A DNA stretch of 64,000 nt from Pseudomonas viridiflava (GTDB lineage Bacteria; Pseudomonadota; Gammaproteobacteria; Pseudomonadales; Pseudomonadaceae). Each line of letters opens with the position of its first letter. Position 1 is the first letter of the stretch. Where the stretch lies: NCBI RefSeq assembly GCF_003702045.1, contig NZ_RBTP01000031.1, forward strand, positions 124,001 through 188,000, read 5' to 3'. Shown one piece after another: positions 18,964-29,860 of this stretch. The notes below the pieces were generated by a model. It had not been told where the DNA came from, did no database searches, and was given only the letters and a program-made list of their open reading frames with translations. The translations under genes and the position numbers were made by a program.

Positions 18964-20036
18964 GTCAGGCCTTGCTGCTAAGCCTGCGCAATCTGGCGTG
19001 CGGCTATGACAACCAGCGCGTGGTGCAGGATCTCAATCTGCACCTCAACGCGGGCGACATTGGCTGCCTGCTGGGTTCTTCAGGCTGCGGTAAGACCACG
19101 ACACTGCGGGCAATCGCAGGCTTTGAACCGGTTCATGCTGGAGACATCACCCTGGCGGGCGAAGTCATCTCCCGCCCCGGCTGGACGCTGGCACCGGAAA
19201 AGCGCCGCATCGGCATGGTGTTTCAGGACTACGCCCTGTTCCCCCACCTGAGTGTTGAGGAAAACATCGCATTCGGCATTCGCAAGCATCCGCGCCTTGG
19301 GCAGGTGACACGCGAACTGCTGGAGCTGGTGAACCTCGTCGGTCTGGGCAAACGCTACCCCCATGAGCTGTCAGGCGGACAGCAACAACGCGTCGCACTC
19401 GCTCGAGCCTTGGCTCCGGAGCCGCAACTGCTGTTGCTCGATGAACCCTTCTCCAATCTGGACGGCGAGCTGCGCCGACGCCTGAGCCACGAGGTGCGCG
19501 ACATCCTCAAGGCCCGAGGCACCAGCGCGATTCTAGTCACCCACGATCAGGAAGAGGCGTTTGCCGTCAGCGACCATGTTGGTGTGTTCAAGGAAGGCCG
19601 GCTGGAACAATGGGACACGCCTTACAACCTGTATCACGAACCGCAGACCCCTTTCGTCGCCAGCTTCATTGGCCAGGGTTATTTCATTCGTGGCCAGATG
19701 ATCGACCCGCAATCGGTCCAGACCGAACTGGGCGTGCTACAGGGCAATCGGGCCTACCCAGGCGTCAGCGGCAGCACGGTGGACGTACTGCTGAGGCCTG
19801 ACGACATCAACCATGCGCCGCAAAGCGCGTTGAAAGCGCGGGTCATTGGCCGGACATTCCAGGGCGCGGCAACGCTATATCGTCTGCAATTGCCGACTGG
19901 AAGCCAGCTTGAAGCAATCTTTCCCAGCCATGCCGATCACATGACGGGCGAGGAAGTCGGCATCACCGTCGCGGCTGAGCATCTGGTTCTTTTTCCGGCT
20001 GCCGGCAGTGTCGCCGCGCATCACGTCAGCGACTGA
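18960..20036 (+). CDS. ABC transporter ATP-binding protein, Fbp/Pot-like
   Basis: A 358-residue nucleotide-binding subunit of the spermidine/iron(III) importer type. Walker A is GSSGCGKTT (about 41-49), the signature [15 protein letters not shown] follows near 137, then Walker [13 protein letters not shown] and the switch histidine in VTHDQEEA. The C-terminal region (about 240-358) is a TOBE-like regulatory domain. The start at 18960 gives the normal N-terminus and overlaps the argF stop; upstream in-frame starts lie inside argF. No permease or binding protein is adjacent, so the partner complex and substrate are unknown. A similar gene follows argF in P. aeruginosa. Confidence 0.9.
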   Translation: MSQALLLSLRNLACGYDNQRVVQDLNLHLNAGDIGCLLGSSGCGKTTTLRAIAGFEPVHAGDITLAGEVISRPGWTLAPEKRRIGMVFQDYALFPHLSVEENIAFGIRKHPRLGQVTRELLELVNLVGLGKRYPHELSGGQQQRVALARALAPEPQLLLLDEPFSNLDGELRRRLSHEVRDILKARGTSAILVTHDQEEAFAVSDHVGVFKEGRLEQWDTPYNLYHEPQTPFVASFIGQGYFIRGQMIDPQSVQTELGVLQGNRAYPGVSGSTVDVLLRPDDINHAPQSALKARVIGRTFQGAATLYRLQLPTGSQLEAIFPSHADHMTGEEVGITVAAEHLVLFPAAGSVAAHHVSD

Positions 20037-20045
20037 TCCGCCGAC

Positions 20046-20516
20046 TCACCCACGGCCGATGGACGCGAACGTAGCGTGGGTGTGCGCAGCCAATACCGCC
20101 GCTGACAACTCCACCTCCAGCCCTCTTCTCCCTGCACTGACGAAAATCGTTTCAAACGGTTGAGCGGTGCTGTCGATGAACGTGCGCAAGCGCTTTTTCT
20201 GCCCCAGCGGGCTGATACCCCCGAGCAAGTAGCCAGTGGAGCGCTGCGCTGCGGCCGGATCGGCCATCTCGGTTTTCTTGACCCCTGCCGCCTGCGCCAA
20301 CCCCTTGAGGTCCAGTGTTCCGACGACCGGCACCACCGCTACCAGCAACTCGCCCTTTTCGGTACTGGCCAGCAGTGTCTTGAACACACGCTCAGGTTCC
20401 AAACCCAGCTTTTCCGCTGCCTCCAGGCCGTACGAAGCTGCTTTCGGATCGTGTTCGTAACTGTGAATGCGGTGTTCGGCGCGAACTTTTTTCAGCAAAT
20501 CCAAGGCGGGGGTCAT
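20046..20516 (-). CDS. ybaK: YbaK/EbsC family aminoacyl-tRNA deacylase
   Basis: A trans-editing protein that hydrolyses misacylated Cys-tRNA-Pro and related species. The 156-residue protein shows the YbaK fold motifs: the conserved lysine segment VFKTLLAS (about 43-50), VVPVVGTLDLKGLAQAAG, and the loop GGISPLGQKKRL (about 98-109). Length is normal. It is convergent with the argF-ABC pair and alone on its strand. Confidence 0.92.
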   Translation of the reverse strand: MTPALDLLKKVRAEHRIHSYEHDPKAASYGLEAAEKLGLEPERVFKTLLASTEKGELLVAVVPVVGTLDLKGLAQAAGVKKTEMADPAAAQRSTGYLLGGISPLGQKKRLRTFIDSTAQPFETIFVSAGRRGLEVELSAAVLAAHTHATFASIGRG

Positions 20517-20867
20517 TTATCACTCCGGACAGATCATGGCGACTGCTACTTTAAGTCAAATAATCGAGACGCGCCTTGCCAGGCGGTGCGTTCAACAATG
20601 ATGGCAATTTAAACCCATGCAGCCAATTCTTACGAAACACATTCAGCCACAGTGGAGAGGGATTACTGATTTCCTTCAGTGACCGTTCAGTTCCGACCTT
20701 TGACAGCGTTCTTTCTTGTCTATATTTTTTCGTTTACGAATATTAACGAACGCTCTTTTTCGGTATAACTCGCACCAGTGGTCAGAATCGTCAGGATTCT
20801 GATACGCCGAATAAAGAGCAACCGTGCCTGCATACGGTGCCGCGACAAAAACAAAAATGAGGTATTC
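20517..20867. promoter_or_regulatory. glpF promoter region with GlpR-type operator
   Basis: This gap of about 350 bases holds TTCGTT and AACGAA arms at 20729-20734 and 20745-20750 in an AT-rich context, plus AACGAACGCTC following it. The pattern resembles GlpR sites and is placed about 120 bases before glpF. GAGG stands before the glpF ATG at 20868. Nothing else was recognised. Confidence 0.55.
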
Positions 20868-21737
20868 ATGACCATCGCACTAAAACAACCGACGCTGACC
20901 GGACAATGTACTGCTGAATTTCTGGGCACCGCCCTGATGATTTTTTTCGGGACCGGATGCGTTGCAGCGCTCAAGGTCGCGGGTGCTTCTTTTGGACTTT
21001 GGGAAATCTGCATCATCTGGGGTATGGCCGTCAGCATGGGTATTTACCTGAGCGCGGGCATTTCCGGTGCTCATCTCAATCCGGCTGTCAGCATCGCGCT
21101 CAGCCTTTTCGGTGGATTCGAGAAACGAAAGCTGCCCTTTTACATCGCTTCCCAGATTGCTGGTGCCTTCTGCGGCGCAGGCCTGGTGTACCTGCTGTAC
21201 GTCAGCCTCTTTTTCGACTTCGAACATGCTCACCACATCATTCGCGGCAGCGAACAGAGCCTTGAGCTGGCGTCGGTGTTCTCGACCTACCCCAACCCCG
21301 CCATTTCCGTAGGCCAGGCCTTTTTGGTCGAAACCGTCATCACCACCATTCTGATGGGCGTGATCATGGCGCTGGGCGACGACAACAACGGCCTGCCACG
21401 TGGCGCACTGGCGCCGCTGCTGATTGGCCTGCTGGTGGCGGTGATCGGCAGCGCGATGGGGCCCCTGACCGGCTTCGCCATGAACCCTGCGCGCGATTTC
21501 GGCCCCAAAATGATGACGTTCATTGCTGGCTGGGGTGAGATAGCATTTACCGGCGGTCGCGACATACCTTATTTCCTGGTTCCGATTTTTGCGCCCATTT
21601 TGGGGGCGTGCCTCGGTGCTGCCGGCTACCGCGCGCTGATCGCGCGTCATCTGCCAAGCGCCGCGCCTCTAGAAACTGAAAAAGACACCCGTAAAGACAC
21701 CAACGTGGTTCGTGGCAAAGCTCAGACGTCATCTTGA
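20868..21737 (+). CDS. glpF: Glycerol uptake facilitator
   Basis: An aquaglyceroporin in the inner membrane that lets glycerol enter by diffusion. The 289-residue protein has six membrane spans and the two NPA boxes, LNPAVS (about 67-72) and MNPARD (about 204-209). The ATG at 20868 follows a GAGG site; a longer in-frame extension upstream is unlikely. It is the first gene of glpF-glpK, 29 bases before glpK, so co-transcription is expected. A GlpR-like operator lies upstream. The C-terminus has a polar tail. Confidence 0.96.
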   Translation: MTIALKQPTLTGQCTAEFLGTALMIFFGTGCVAALKVAGASFGLWEICIIWGMAVSMGIYLSAGISGAHLNPAVSIALSLFGGFEKRKLPFYIASQIAGAFCGAGLVYLLYVSLFFDFEHAHHIIRGSEQSLELASVFSTYPNPAISVGQAFLVETVITTILMGVIMALGDDNNGLPRGALAPLLIGLLVAVIGSAMGPLTGFAMNPARDFGPKMMTFIAGWGEIAFTGGRDIPYFLVPIFAPILGACLGAAGYRALIARHLPSAAPLETEKDTRKDTNVVRGKAQTSS

Positions 21738-21751
21738 ACTCCACCCAATAA

Positions 21752-23272
<1,521 letters not shown>

Positions 23273-23370
23273 GCCTGCCGCTCTGGCGAGGAGCAGGATT
23301 TCCGGCTGACAGGGCCTAGGTCCCTGCGGCATGATGGGCGCCATTTGCAGTGGGCGCCCAAGGAAAAACA

Positions 23371-24126
23371 ATGAACCTGCCTCCCCGCCAACAACAGATC
23401 CTCGAACTGGTCCGTGATCGCGGCTACGTCAGCATCGATGAAATGGCGACGCTGTTCGTCGTGACCCCACAAACCATCCGTCGAGACATCAACCAGCTTG
23501 CGGAAATGAACCTGCTGCGCCGCTACCACGGTGGCGCAGCCTATGACTCCAGCATCGAAAACACCGCCTACGCCATGCGTGCGGACCAGATGCGCGATGA
23601 AAAGCAGCGGATTGCCGAAGCCATCGCAGCGCAAATCCCCGACAACGCCTCGCTGTTCATCAATATCGGCACCACCACCGAATCCATCGCCCGCGCCCTG
23701 CTCAACCACAACAACCTTAAAATCATCACCAACAACCTGCACGTCGCCTCGATTTTGAGCGCCAAGGATGATTTCGAGGTCCTGCTGGCGGGCGGCAACG
23801 TGCGCCGTGACGGCGGCTTGGTGGGTCAGGCCAGCGTCGACTTCATCTCGCAGTTCAAGGTCGATTTCGCACTGGTGGGTATCAGCGGCATCGACGAAGA
23901 CGGTAGCCTGCTGGACTTCGATTATCAGGAAGTGCGGGTGTCACAGGCGATCATTGCCAATGCGCGCAAGGTGTTGTTGGCAGCAGACTCCAGCAAGTTC
24001 GGCCGTAATGCGATGGTCAGACTGGGGCCGATTACCCTGATCGATTGCCTGGTCACCGACCAGCCACCGGTGCCTGCGCTGCAGCAGTTGCTGAACCAGC
24101 ACAAGATTCGACTTGAGGTGGTTTGA
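23371..24126 (+). CDS. glpR: Glycerol-3-phosphate regulon repressor, DeoR family
   Basis: DeoR-type repressor released by glycerol 3-phosphate or its product. The 251-residue protein has an N-terminal DeoR helix-turn-helix ([20 protein letters not shown] and [13 protein letters not shown], about 8-45) and a DeoR-C sugar-phosphate domain with [10 protein letters not shown] and [12 protein letters not shown]. The ATG at 23371 gives the family start; an in-frame ATG seven codons earlier is less likely. It lies between glpK and glpD, as in other pseudomonads. Confidence 0.95.
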   Translation: MNLPPRQQQILELVRDRGYVSIDEMATLFVVTPQTIRRDINQLAEMNLLRRYHGGAAYDSSIENTAYAMRADQMRDEKQRIAEAIAAQIPDNASLFINIGTTTESIARALLNHNNLKIITNNLHVASILSAKDDFEVLLAGGNVRRDGGLVGQASVDFISQFKVDFALVGISGIDEDGSLLDFDYQEVRVSQAIIANARKVLLAADSSKFGRNAMVRLGPITLIDCLVTDQPPVPALQQLLNQHKIRLEVV

Positions 24127-24174
24127 AGAGCCAGTACCTGGACCGGCCGTCTTGCCTGACCTGACCGCGGGAGG

Positions 24175-24243
24175 CGGCTTGCCGGCGATGCCGACGACGA
24201 GTAGTTCAGAAAATTCGCATCATCGCTCATCGCTGGCAAGCCG
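24175..24243. repeat. REP doublet (REPIN), class A
   Basis: Two inverted REP cores, CGGCTTGCCGGCGATG at 24175-24190 and CATCGCTGGCAAGCCG at 24228-24243, differ at one position and flank a 37-base spacer. This head-to-tail inverted arrangement is typical of Pseudomonas REPINs mobilised by RAYT transposases. It stands in the glpR-glpD gap. A degenerate GTGGGAGCG remnant follows near 24289. Confidence 0.8.
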
Positions 24244-24438
24244 TCTGTTGTCAAACAACCTGTAACTCATTGGAGAAACGCGGTTCTGTGGGAGCGCTAC
24301 GGCGAAGACGTGGTGGGGCCCTCCACAGCCCTGTTAATGCCGCTAACCAGCACCGTGCCAGAGGTTCAGTCAAACGCTCTGCGCCGGTATTCGCAGCGAT
24401 AATCTCCCGCTCTTAATTTTCTCTCATCCCGTCCTACA

Positions 24439-24456
24439 ATGTTCATTTTTGTTCTT
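24439..24456. promoter_or_regulatory. GlpR-type operator half-sites upstream of glpD
   Basis: AATGTTCATTTTTGTTC contains two TGTTC-like half-sites as direct repeats. It resembles glp operators and lies about 140 bases before glpD. Confidence 0.45.
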
Positions 24457-24530
24457 TTTCATCTCCTTCATCAGTAATTTCAATCAATAGTCGCTAGCGA
24501 GGGGATTTTTATTGAGCTATGATTTTCGAA

Positions 24531-24546
24531 AGTGAACATTAATGTT
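24531..24546. promoter_or_regulatory. Perfect palindromic GlpR-type operator before glpD
   Basis: TGAACATTAATGTTCA is a perfect 16-bp palindrome about 50 bases upstream of the glpD ATG. It has the TGTTC/GAACA arms expected for GlpR. Assignment is by similarity and position. Confidence 0.65.
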
Positions 24547-24594
24547 CAGATTCGCCTTTCGAGCCAGGCTCAAGCATTCATCAGGAGGCCAACA

Positions 24595-26136
24595 ATGCCC
24601 CACACTCACGCGACAACCGCTGCCCCTCTCTCCGAGGTTTACGACATCGCCGTGATCGGTGGTGGCATTAACGGCGTCGGGATTGCAGCAGACGCATCCG
24701 GTCGTGGATTGTCGGTCTTCCTGTGTGAAAAGGACGATTTGGCCAGCCATACCTCGTCCGCCAGCAGCAAACTGATTCACGGCGGCCTTCGCTACCTTGA
24801 GCATTACGAATTCCGTCTGGTGCGTGAGGCATTGGCCGAGCGTGAAGTGTTGCTGGCCAAAGCGCCGCACATCGTCAAACCCATGCGTTTCGTTCTGCCG
24901 CATCGCCCGCATCTGCGTCCAGCCTGGATGATCCGTGCCGGCATGTTCCTTTACGATCACCTGGGCAAGCGCGAGAAGCTGCCTGCTTCGCGCACCATCC
25001 GTTTCGGTGCCGACAGCCCGCTGAATGCCAGCATCACCCGCGGGTTTGAATATTCGGACTGCTGGGTCGATGACGCCCGTCTGGTGGTGCTCAACGCGAT
25101 GGCAGCCCGCGAAAACGGCGCGCACATCCACACCCAGACGCGTTGTGTCAGTGCACGTCGCATCAAAGGCATGTGGCACCTGCACCTGGAACGCAGTGAT
25201 GGCAGCCTGTTTTCGATTCATGCCAAGGCGCTGGTCAACGCGGCCGGTCCTTGGGTGGCCAAGTTCATCCGTGAAGACCTCAAGCTTGAGTCGGCCTATG
25301 GCATTCGTCTGATTCAGGGCAGTCACCTGATCGTGCCGAAACTGTACGAAGGCGAACACGCATTCATCCTGCAGAACGAAGACAAGCGCATCGTGTTCAC
25401 GATCCCGTACATGGATCACTTCACCATTGTCGGCACCACTGACCGCGAATATCAGGGCGACCCGAACAAGGTGGACATCACCGATGGCGAGATGGATTAC
25501 GTGCTTAAAGTGGCCAACGACCACTTCAAAAAGCAACTCACTCGCGCAGATGTGCTGCACACTTATTCCGGTGTACGCCCTTTGTGCAACGACGAGTCCG
25601 ATAACCCCTCGGCGATCACGCGTGACTACACATTGTCGCTGTCCGGTGGTGCCGACGAGGCTCCGATTCTGTCGGTATTCGGCGGCAAGCTGACTACTTA
25701 TCGCAAGCTGGCCGAATCGGCGATGACGCAGCTGGCGCCGTTCTTCAAGCACATGAAGCCGAGCTGGACTGCCAAGTCCGCATTGCCAGGCGGCGAAGAC
25801 ATGACTACGCCGGAGGCCTTGGCGGGCGAGCTGACTCGTCGCTTCAACTGGCTGCCTGAACCCATTGCCAAGCGCTGGGCAATCACCTACGGCAGCCGCA
25901 GCTGGCACTTGCTTGAGGGCGTGCAGGGTCTCGAAGACATGGGGCAGCATCTGGGCGGCGGTCTGTACACCCGCGAGGTCGACTATCTGTGCGATCAGGA
26001 GTGGGCCACCAGCGTAGACGACATCCTGTGGCGTCGAACCAAACTGGGTCTGTTCACCACGCCTGAAGAACAGGCCGGTGTGAGCAGTTACCTTGAGACG
26101 GTAGCGCGCAACAAAGCCGCCATTGAGGCGGCTTGA
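24595..26136 (+). CDS. glpD: Aerobic glycerol-3-phosphate dehydrogenase
   Basis: Membrane-associated FAD enzyme that oxidises glycerol 3-phosphate to dihydroxyacetone phosphate and passes electrons to quinone. The 513-residue protein has the dinucleotide-binding VIGGGINGVGIAADASGRG (about 19-37), the GlpD signature HGGLRYLEHYEFRLV (about 62-76), and the substrate-site GGKLTTYRKLAE. The ATG at 24595 follows AGGAGG; an in-frame ATG 21 codons earlier is rejected because of this. Palindromic GlpR-type sites lie just upstream. Confidence 0.97.
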   Translation: MPHTHATTAAPLSEVYDIAVIGGGINGVGIAADASGRGLSVFLCEKDDLASHTSSASSKLIHGGLRYLEHYEFRLVREALAEREVLLAKAPHIVKPMRFVLPHRPHLRPAWMIRAGMFLYDHLGKREKLPASRTIRFGADSPLNASITRGFEYSDCWVDDARLVVLNAMAARENGAHIHTQTRCVSARRIKGMWHLHLERSDGSLFSIHAKALVNAAGPWVAKFIREDLKLESAYGIRLIQGSHLIVPKLYEGEHAFILQNEDKRIVFTIPYMDHFTIVGTTDREYQGDPNKVDITDGEMDYVLKVANDHFKKQLTRADVLHTYSGVRPLCNDESDNPSAITRDYTLSLSGGADEAPILSVFGGKLTTYRKLAESAMTQLAPFFKHMKPSWTAKSALPGGEDMTTPEALAGELTRRFNWLPEPIAKRWAITYGSRSWHLLEGVQGLEDMGQHLGGGLYTREVDYLCDQEWATSVDDILWRRTKLGLFTTPEEQAGVSSYLETVARNKAAIEAA

Positions 26137-26197
26137 AAACAGAGTGTCTACTGCAAGCGTCTTCTGAATGAATAAACGCTGTGTTTGCAGCACTGCA

Positions 26198-26260
26198 CTT
26201 GCCCGCGATGGCGTCAGTCAGGTCATCAATTGACCGTCTGAAAACGCCATAGCGGGCAAG
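26198..26260. repeat. REP doublet (REPIN), class B
   Basis: Inverted cores CTTGCCCGCGATGGCG (26198-26213) and CGCCATAGCGGGCAAG (26245-26260) differ at one position. The spacer contains a second inverted repeat, GGTCA-TCAAT-TGACC (26221-26235). It stands between glpD and the aat operon. Confidence 0.8.
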
Positions 26261-26352
26261 CGCGCTCCACATCCTCAGCATGCGATCTGCGGTTCCCTGC
26301 CGCGCTATCCCGAATCCTGCCTGCCAACCGCTCCGTTTATTCAACATGCCCA

Positions 26353-26397
26353 TTCGGTTTTCCGAACATCCGATCCCCTCGGATTCGGCTTCCCGGA
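26353..26397 (+). promoter_or_regulatory. AauR upstream activating sites
   Basis: TTCGG-TTTT-CCGAA at 26353-26366 is an exact match to the TTCGGNNNNCCGAA motif reported for AauR in P. putida. A second, imperfect copy TTCGG-CTTC-CCGGA lies at 26384-26397, 17 bases (start to end) further on. They stand about 105 and 75 bases before the sigma-54 promoter core. Confidence 0.8.
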
Positions 26398-26472
26398 CGA
26401 GCCACCCTGCTCCACCCCATCTAAAACAGATAAAAACCTATTGATTTCAGCACGTTGACTCAGCGGAAAAGC

Positions 26473-26489
26473 TTGGCACGAGTCATGCT
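26473..26489 (+). promoter_or_regulatory. Sigma-54 promoter of the aat operon
   Basis: TTGGCACGAGTCATGCT matches the -24/-12 consensus TTGGCACG-N4-TTGCT at 16 of 17 positions, counting only the first T of the -12 element as a mismatch. The distance to the aatJ ATG is about 125 bases. Confidence 0.85.
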
Positions 26490-26612
26490 CTACACTTGCA
26501 TCGACCGCTTCGACATTAGCGTGTGTCTGGCTAGGACGCCGTTGAAGCAATCGTCAAAGAAGTGGATGCCCTCAGGGCTCCTATCATAAAAAATGAAATC
26601 GAGGATTCATCG

Positions 26613-27545
26613 ATGCGCATCGTTCCCCACCTGCTGGGCGCAGCAATCGCTGCCGCTCTGATTAGCACTCCAGTTTTCGCGGCTGAATTGACCGGCACAC
26701 TGAAGAAGATCAAAGAGTCCGGCACCATCACCCTCGGCCACCGCGACGCGTCCATCCCGTTCTCCTACATCGCTGATGCTTCTGGCGTCCCGATGGGTTA
26801 CTCCCATGACATCCAGCTGAAAATCGTCGAAGGCATCAAAAAAGAACTCGACATGCCTGACCTGAAGGTCAAGTACAACCTGGTGACGTCCCAAACTCGT
26901 ATCCCGCTTGTTCAGAACGGCACCGTTGACGTGGAATGCGGCTCTACCACCAACAACGTCGAGCGTCAGCAGCAGGTCGATTTCTCGGTCGGCATTTTCG
27001 AAGTCGGCACCCGCCTGCTTTCCAAGAAAGACTCCAGCTATAAGGACTTCGATGACCTGAAGGGCAAGAACGTCGTGACCACCGCTGGCACCACGTCCGA
27101 GCGCATCCTCAAGGCCATGAACGCCGACAAGCAAATGGGCATGAACGTGATCTCCGCCAAAGATCACGGCGAATCCTTCCAGATGCTGGAATCGGGTCGC
27201 GCCGTTGCCTTCATGATGGACGACGCACTGCTGGCAGGCGAAATGGCCAAGGCCAAGAAGCCGGAAGATTGGGCGGTGACGGGCACTGCGCAGTCTTACG
27301 AAATCTATGGCTGCATGGTTCGCAAAGGCGACGATCCATTCAAGAAAGCGGTGGATGACGCCATCGTCGCAACCTACAAATCCGGCGAAATCAACACCAT
27401 CTACAACAAGTGGTTCCAGTCGCCGGTCCCGCCAAAAGGCCTGAATCTTGAGTTCCCGATGAGCGACAAAATCAAAGAGCTGATCAAGAACCCGACTGAC
27501 CAGGCGGCCGAACCCGCTAAAGCGGCTGAAGAAAAGAAAGCCTGA
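26613..27545 (+). CDS. aatJ: Glutamate/aspartate periplasmic binding protein
   Basis: The solute receptor of an acidic amino acid ABC importer of the GltIJKL/AatJQMP type. The 310-residue precursor starts MRIVPHLLGAAIAAALIS with a signal peptide cleaved after PVFA (about 23). The mature SBP-3 domain contains the family signature TITLGHRDASIPFSYI and the hinge CGSTTNNVERQQQVDFS. The start at 26613 has a GAGG site; an in-frame ATG 17 codons earlier is not a signal-peptide start. The gene is preceded by AauR and sigma-54 sites. After it, a perfect hairpin separates it from the permeases. Confidence 0.96.
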   Translation: MRIVPHLLGAAIAAALISTPVFAAELTGTLKKIKESGTITLGHRDASIPFSYIADASGVPMGYSHDIQLKIVEGIKKELDMPDLKVKYNLVTSQTRIPLVQNGTVDVECGSTTNNVERQQQVDFSVGIFEVGTRLLSKKDSSYKDFDDLKGKNVVTTAGTTSERILKAMNADKQMGMNVISAKDHGESFQMLESGRAVAFMMDDALLAGEMAKAKKPEDWAVTGTAQSYEIYGCMVRKGDDPFKKAVDDAIVATYKSGEINTIYNKWFQSPVPPKGLNLEFPMSDKIKELIKNPTDQAAEPAKAAEEKKA

Positions 27546-27578
27546 GCAACCGGTTCAGCCTCGCTGAACTGACTGCAC

Positions 27579-27606
27579 CCCGAGCGGGCTGAATCACCCG
27601 CTCGGG
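27579..27606 (+). other. Intercistronic hairpin aatJ-aatQ
   Basis: CCCGAGCGGG and CCCGCTCGGG form a perfect 10-bp stem with an eight-base loop but no T tract. Such hairpins usually protect the binding-protein mRNA or attenuate downstream expression. Confidence 0.65.
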
Positions 27607-27658
27607 ACCCGACACTGCGTGCATCTCGACAGCAATACAATAAGAGGGGGAGACCCTG

Positions 27659-28405
27659 ATGAATTACAACTGGGACTGGGGCGTGTTCTTCAAGTCCACC
27701 GGCGTCGGCAGCGAAACCTATCTGGACTGGTTCATATCCGGTCTGGGCTGGACCATCGCCATCGCAGTGATCGCCTGGATCATCGCCCTGATACTGGGCT
27801 CGGTACTGGGCGTCATGCGCACCGTACCCAGCCGTCTGGTATCGGGTATCGCCACGATATACGTGGAAATCTTCCGTAATGTGCCACTGCTGGTGCAGCT
27901 GTTCATCTGGTACTTCCTGGTGCCCGATCTGCTGCCCGAGAACCTGCAGGAGTGGTACAAGCAGGACCTGAACCCGACAACCTCGGCGTTTCTGAGCGTT
28001 GTGGTCTGCCTGGGTCTGTTCACCGCCGCCCGCGTCTGTGAGCAGGTGCGTACCGGTATTCAAGCACTGCCAAAGGGCCAGGAATCGGCCGCGCGTGCAA
28101 TGGGTTTCAAACTGCCACAGATCTATTGGAACGTACTGCTCCCGCAGGCGTACCGCATCATCATTCCGCCACTTACCTCCGAATTCCTGAACGTGTTCAA
28201 GAACTCCTCGGTGGCCTCGCTGATCGGCTTGATGGAGCTGCTTGCGCAAACCAAACAGACCGCCGAATTTTCAGCGAACCTGTTTGAGGCGTTCACCCTG
28301 GCAACACTCATCTACTTCACGCTGAACATGAGCCTGATGCTGCTCATGCGTTTCATCGAGAAGAAAGTCGCGGTGCCTGGCCTGATCTCCCTGGGAGGCA
28401 AATAA
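27659..28405 (+). CDS. aatQ: Glutamate/aspartate ABC permease AatQ (GltJ)
   Basis: Inner-membrane permease of the HisM/GlnP type, 248 residues with about five spans. The EAA loop is EsAARAMGFKLPQIYWNVLLP (about 144-163), contacting the ATPase. It ends in TAATG so that its stop overlaps the start of aatM by one base, which implies coupled translation. The GGGGGAGA sequence before the ATG is a strong ribosome binding site. Confidence 0.95.
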   Translation: MNYNWDWGVFFKSTGVGSETYLDWFISGLGWTIAIAVIAWIIALILGSVLGVMRTVPSRLVSGIATIYVEIFRNVPLLVQLFIWYFLVPDLLPENLQEWYKQDLNPTTSAFLSVVVCLGLFTAARVCEQVRTGIQALPKGQESAARAMGFKLPQIYWNVLLPQAYRIIIPPLTSEFLNVFKNSSVASLIGLMELLAQTKQTAEFSANLFEAFTLATLIYFTLNMSLMLLMRFIEKKVAVPGLISLGGK

Positions 28406-29070
28406 TGGACTTCACTGGAATCATTCCTGCCCTGCCCGGCCTGTGGAACGGCATGGTCATGACCCTGAAGCTGATGGCGATGGGTGTGGTCGGCGGTCTG
28501 CTGCTCGGCACTGTGCTGGCCTTGATGCGTCTGTCTTCGAACAAGCTGCTGGCCAATGTGGCAGGCGCTTACGTGAACTACTTTCGCTCGATCCCGCTGC
28601 TGCTGGTGATCACCTGGTTCTACCTGGCGGTGCCGTTCGTGCTGCGCTGGATCACCGGTGAGGACACGCCAATCGGTGCGTTCACCTCCTGCGTCGTCGC
28701 ATTCATGATGTTCGAGGCCGCCTACTTCTGCGAAATCGTGCGTGCCGGTGTGCAGTCCATTTCCAAGGGACAAATGGGCGCGGCCCAGGCGCTGGGCATG
28801 AACTACGGCCAGATGATGCGCCTGATCATCCTGCCTCAGGCGTTTCGCAAGATGACGCCCCTGCTGCTGCAACAGAGCATCATTCTGTTTCAGGACACCT
28901 CTCTGGTTTACACCGTCGGCCTTGTGGACTTCCTCAACGCCTCGCGTGCCAGCGGCGACATCATCGGTCGCGCCAACGAGTTCCTGATCATTGCCGGTCT
29001 GGTGTATTTCACGATCAGCTTTGCCGCCTCGTTGCTGGTGAAGCGTTTGCAAAAAAGGTTCGCCGTATGA
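28405..29070 (+). CDS. aatM: Glutamate/aspartate ABC permease AatM (GltK)
   Basis: The second permease half, 221 residues with a polar-amino-acid-type MetI-like domain. The EAA motif region is [20 protein letters not shown] (about 129-148). It overlaps aatQ at its start and aatP by four bases at its end, the expected arrangement for a heteromeric importer. Confidence 0.95.
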   Translation: MDFTGIIPALPGLWNGMVMTLKLMAMGVVGGLLLGTVLALMRLSSNKLLANVAGAYVNYFRSIPLLLVITWFYLAVPFVLRWITGEDTPIGAFTSCVVAFMMFEAAYFCEIVRAGVQSISKGQMGAAQALGMNYGQMMRLIILPQAFRKMTPLLLQQSIILFQDTSLVYTVGLVDFLNASRASGDIIGRANEFLIIAGLVYFTISFAASLLVKRLQKRFAV

Positions 29071-29801
29071 TTTCCATCAAGAACGTCAACAAGTGGTATG
29101 GGGACTTCCAGGTACTGACCGATTGCAGCACCGAGGTCAGCAAAGGTGAAGTGGTTGTGGTCTGCGGCCCGTCCGGCTCCGGCAAATCGACCCTGATCAA
29201 GTGTGTGAACGCACTGGAGCCGTTCCAGAAAGGCGACATCGTGGTCGACGGCACGTCGATCTCGGACCCCAAGACCAACCTGCCCAAACTGCGTTCGCGC
29301 GTGGGCATGGTGTTCCAGCATTTCGAATTGTTCCCACACCTGTCCATCGTCGAAAACCTGACCATTGCACAAATCAAAGTGCTGGGTCGCAGCAAGGCCG
29401 AAGCCACTGAGAAAGGCTTGAAACTGCTGGACCGCGTCGGTCTGTCCGAGCATGCGCACAAGCATCCCGGTCAGCTTTCCGGCGGTCAGCAGCAGCGCGT
29501 GGCGATTGCCCGTGCGCTGGCGATGGACCCGGTGGTCATGCTATTCGACGAACCCACCTCGGCGCTGGACCCGGAAATGGTCAACGAAGTGCTCGACGTG
29601 ATGGTGCAACTGGCCCACGAAGGCATGACCATGATGTGCGTCACCCATGAAATGGGCTTCGCTCGCAAGGTCGCCAATCGTGTGATCTTCATGGACAAGG
29701 GGCAGATCGTCGAAGATTGCGCCAAAGAAGAGTTCTTCGGTGACGTAACCGCACGTTCCGAACGCGCCCAGCAATTCCTCGCCAAGATCCTCCAGCACTA
29801 A
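29067..29801 (+). CDS. aatP: Glutamate/aspartate ABC ATPase AatP (GltL)
   Basis: The 244-residue energy-coupling subunit. Walker [10 protein letters not shown] (about 33-41), signature [15 protein letters not shown] (about 137-151), Walker [13 protein letters not shown] and switch histidine VTHEMGFA are all present. It overlaps the end of aatM by ATGA. A hairpin follows before the two-component genes. Confidence 0.96.
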   Translation: MISIKNVNKWYGDFQVLTDCSTEVSKGEVVVVCGPSGSGKSTLIKCVNALEPFQKGDIVVDGTSISDPKTNLPKLRSRVGMVFQHFELFPHLSIVENLTIAQIKVLGRSKAEATEKGLKLLDRVGLSEHAHKHPGQLSGGQQQRVAIARALAMDPVVMLFDEPTSALDPEMVNEVLDVMVQLAHEGMTMMCVTHEMGFARKVANRVIFMDKGQIVEDCAKEEFFGDVTARSERAQQFLAKILQH

Positions 29802-29813
29802 GCATTACGCTGC

Positions 29814-29840
29814 CAGCTGCCCGTCTTGCACGGGCAGCTG
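29814..29840 (+). other. Hairpin between aatP and aauS
   Basis: CAGCTGCCCGT and ACGGGCAGCTG pair perfectly over 11 bp with a five-base loop. There is no strong T tract, so it may attenuate and not fully terminate transcription into aauS. Confidence 0.6.
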
Positions 29841-29860
29841 TTCGGCTCAGGACGACTGTG

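Noticed and set aside
24432..24439. TCCTACAA near the glpD promoter
   Set aside because: It lacks the TTCC start and extended flank of the motif, and the segment is better explained by GlpR-type half-sites.
24517..26193. 558-codon minus-strand open frame across glpD
   Set aside because: It lies entirely antisense to glpD, which has clear FAD and family motifs. No start signal or homology supports the antisense frame.
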